Shown: positions 6,794-7,748 of the stretch, piece by piece
Position numbering within the stretch: position 1 is the first letter of the stretch
Layout: each line of letters begins with the position of its first letter
Assembly (NCBI GenBank): GCA_028875955.1
Contig: JAGWTX010000099.1
Span: 1 to 7,748 of the forward strand
Source: Bacteroidota bacterium
GTDB taxonomy: Bacteria; Bacteroidota; Bacteroidia; Chitinophagales; Chitinophagaceae
DNA length: 7,748 nucleotides
Direction: 5' to 3'
Position numbers and translations under genes: made by a program
The notes under the pieces: generated by a model
Databases searched by the model: none
What the model was told of the DNA's origin: nothing
Seen by the model: the letters and a program-made list of their open reading frames with translations, nothing else

Positions 6794-6824
6794 TTTATCG
6801 CCTAAACAACCAAAACCACTGAAC

Positions 6825-7748
6825 ATGAGAAAATTTCTTCTGGCAGTAAGCTTTGCAGCAATCACTTTTTCGGCTTTAGCCCAAAAAAAAACAAAAACAG
6901 TAGCAGTTGCTGACCGGTTTGCGGGATTGGATACTGCATTTGAAAGAGTGCTCAAAGACTGGCATGCTGCCGGTTTTGCCGTTGCAGTTGTTGAGAAAGA
7001 CAAGATTGTATATGCCAGGGGGTTTGGATATCGGGATGAAGAGAAAAAATTACCGGTAACCCCCAACACTTTATTTGCGATCGGAAGCTGCACCAAGGCA
7101 TTTACGGCATCCATGATCGGTCTGCTGCAAAAAGAAGGCAAACTCTCCATAGATAAACCCGTTCGAGATTATTTACCTGATCTGAAATTTTACAATGATG
7201 AGATGAATAATTCCCTCATCCTCAGGGACCTGATGTGTCATCGTACCGGCTTGCCAAGACATGATTATTCCTGGTACGGTTTTCCCAGTTCTTCAAGGGA
7301 CAGTTTGCTGAAGCGAATACAATACATGGAACCCAGCACCGGCATAAGGGAAAAATGGCAGTACAACAATTTCATGTTTTTGTTACAGGGAATGATTGCC
7401 GAAAGACTTACAAAAAAGAGTTGGGAAGAAAATATAAAAGAAAACTTTTTCAAGCCGCTTGGCATGACAAAATCCAATTTCAGCATTGCCGATTTACAGA
7501 AAAACCCGGATGCAGCGATCGGTTATGGCCTGAAAAAAGACAGTATCTTAAAGAAACTTGATTATTATAATATTGATGCCATGGGTCCTGCCGGAAGCAT
7601 CAATAGCAATGTATTGGAAATGGCCAATTGGGTAAATACCTGGATACACAACGGAAAATTCAATGGCAAAGAGATTATACCCGCAAGCTATGCAACGGAA
7701 GCCATGAGTGCACAAATGGTGATAGGGGGCGGATTACCCACCAAGGAA
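6825..7748 (+). CDS. Secreted serine hydrolase, beta-lactamase / DD-peptidase (S12) class (N-terminal 308 residues; C-terminus beyond window)
   Basis: The family uses an acyl-enzyme serine to act on peptidoglycan peptides, D-amino-acid peptides, esters or beta-lactams; most environmental members have unknown substrates. A Sec signal peptide is plain (MRKFLLAVSFAAITFSALA, cleavage likely after residue 19), so the protein is exported to the periplasm or beyond. Motif 1 SxxK is Ser88-Cys-Thr-Lys91 in IGSCTKAFTA, motif 2 YxN is Tyr180-Asn-Asn182 in WQYNN, and GPAGSINS (254-261) is the usual glycine-rich strand after the active-site lid. Also typical are LMCHRTGLPRHD (136-147) and FFKPLGMTKS (208-217). 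The third motif (KTG or HxG type) lies beyond the right edge, so completeness cannot be judged. The start ATG at 6825 is fixed by the signal peptide. It may be read together with the upstream PLP-enzyme gene, though no functional link between them is evident. Confidence 0.9.
   Translation, partial: MRKFLLAVSFAAITFSALAQKKTKTVAVADRFAGLDTAFERVLKDWHAAGFAVAVVEKDKIVYARGFGYRDEEKKLPVTPNTLFAIGSCTKAFTASMIGLLQKEGKLSIDKPVRDYLPDLKFYNDEMNNSLILRDLMCHRTGLPRHDYSWYGFPSSSRDSLLKRIQYMEPSTGIREKWQYNNFMFLLQGMIAERLTKKSWEENIKENFFKPLGMTKSNFSIADLQKNPDAAIGYGLKKDSILKKLDYYNIDAMGPAGSINSNVLEMANWVNTWIHNGKFNGKEIIPASYATEAMSAQMVIGGGLPTKE

Noticed and set aside
6782..6798. Hairpin after the PLP-enzyme gene as an intrinsic terminator
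   Set aside because: The stem is only 5 bp with a 2-base loop and has no T-run after it.
6776..7561. Open frames overlapping the serine hydrolase (6776-7150, 7265-7486 minus; 7355-7561 plus)
   Set aside because: The hydrolase frame is continuous with signal peptide and catalytic motifs; these have no independent support.

Overview
The window looks like ordinary chromosomal DNA from a member of the Bacteroidota. The strongest evidence is the first 3 kb of the minus strand, which encodes the N-terminal part of SprA, the giant outer-membrane translocon of the type IX secretion system, known only from this phylum. Moderate GC content, A-rich leaders without clear Shine-Dalgarno sequences, and TAnnTTTG-like -7 boxes agree with this. 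The protein styles suggest Chitinophagaceae or relatives, but that is an inference.

Layout. Minus strand, positions 1-3706: ruvA (Holliday junction branch migration) followed by sprA, which leaves the window on the left. A 232-bp non-coding gap separates ruvA from a plus-strand, stand-alone fabH (3-oxoacyl-ACP synthase III, initiation of fatty-acid synthesis), which ends in a strong intrinsic terminator. Convergent with fabH is a small DinB/YfiT-fold metalloprotein gene on the minus strand. A 65-bp divergent gap then leads to a plus-strand PLP enzyme of the cystathionine gamma-synthase / methionine gamma-lyase family. Last is a secreted serine hydrolase of the beta-lactamase / DD-peptidase (S12) class, cut by the right edge.

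The genes do not form one pathway. Strand changes occur at ruvA/fabH, fabH/dinB and dinB/PLP enzyme, so there are about four transcription units. ruvA-sprA is the only likely operon; the PLP enzyme and the serine hydrolase could be co-transcribed.

I found no mobile element, CRISPR array, tRNA, rRNA or riboswitch, and nothing I would call a new biological system. The points worth a second look are: sprA has no ATG start in its frame before the signal peptide; two near-identical 12-bp palindromes (CCTGAKTTCAGG) lie in different intergenic gaps; a terminator T-tract overlaps the stop codon of the opposing gene; the PLP enzyme lacks the cysteine typical of methionine gamma-lyases; and fabH stands outside the usual plsX neighbourhood.
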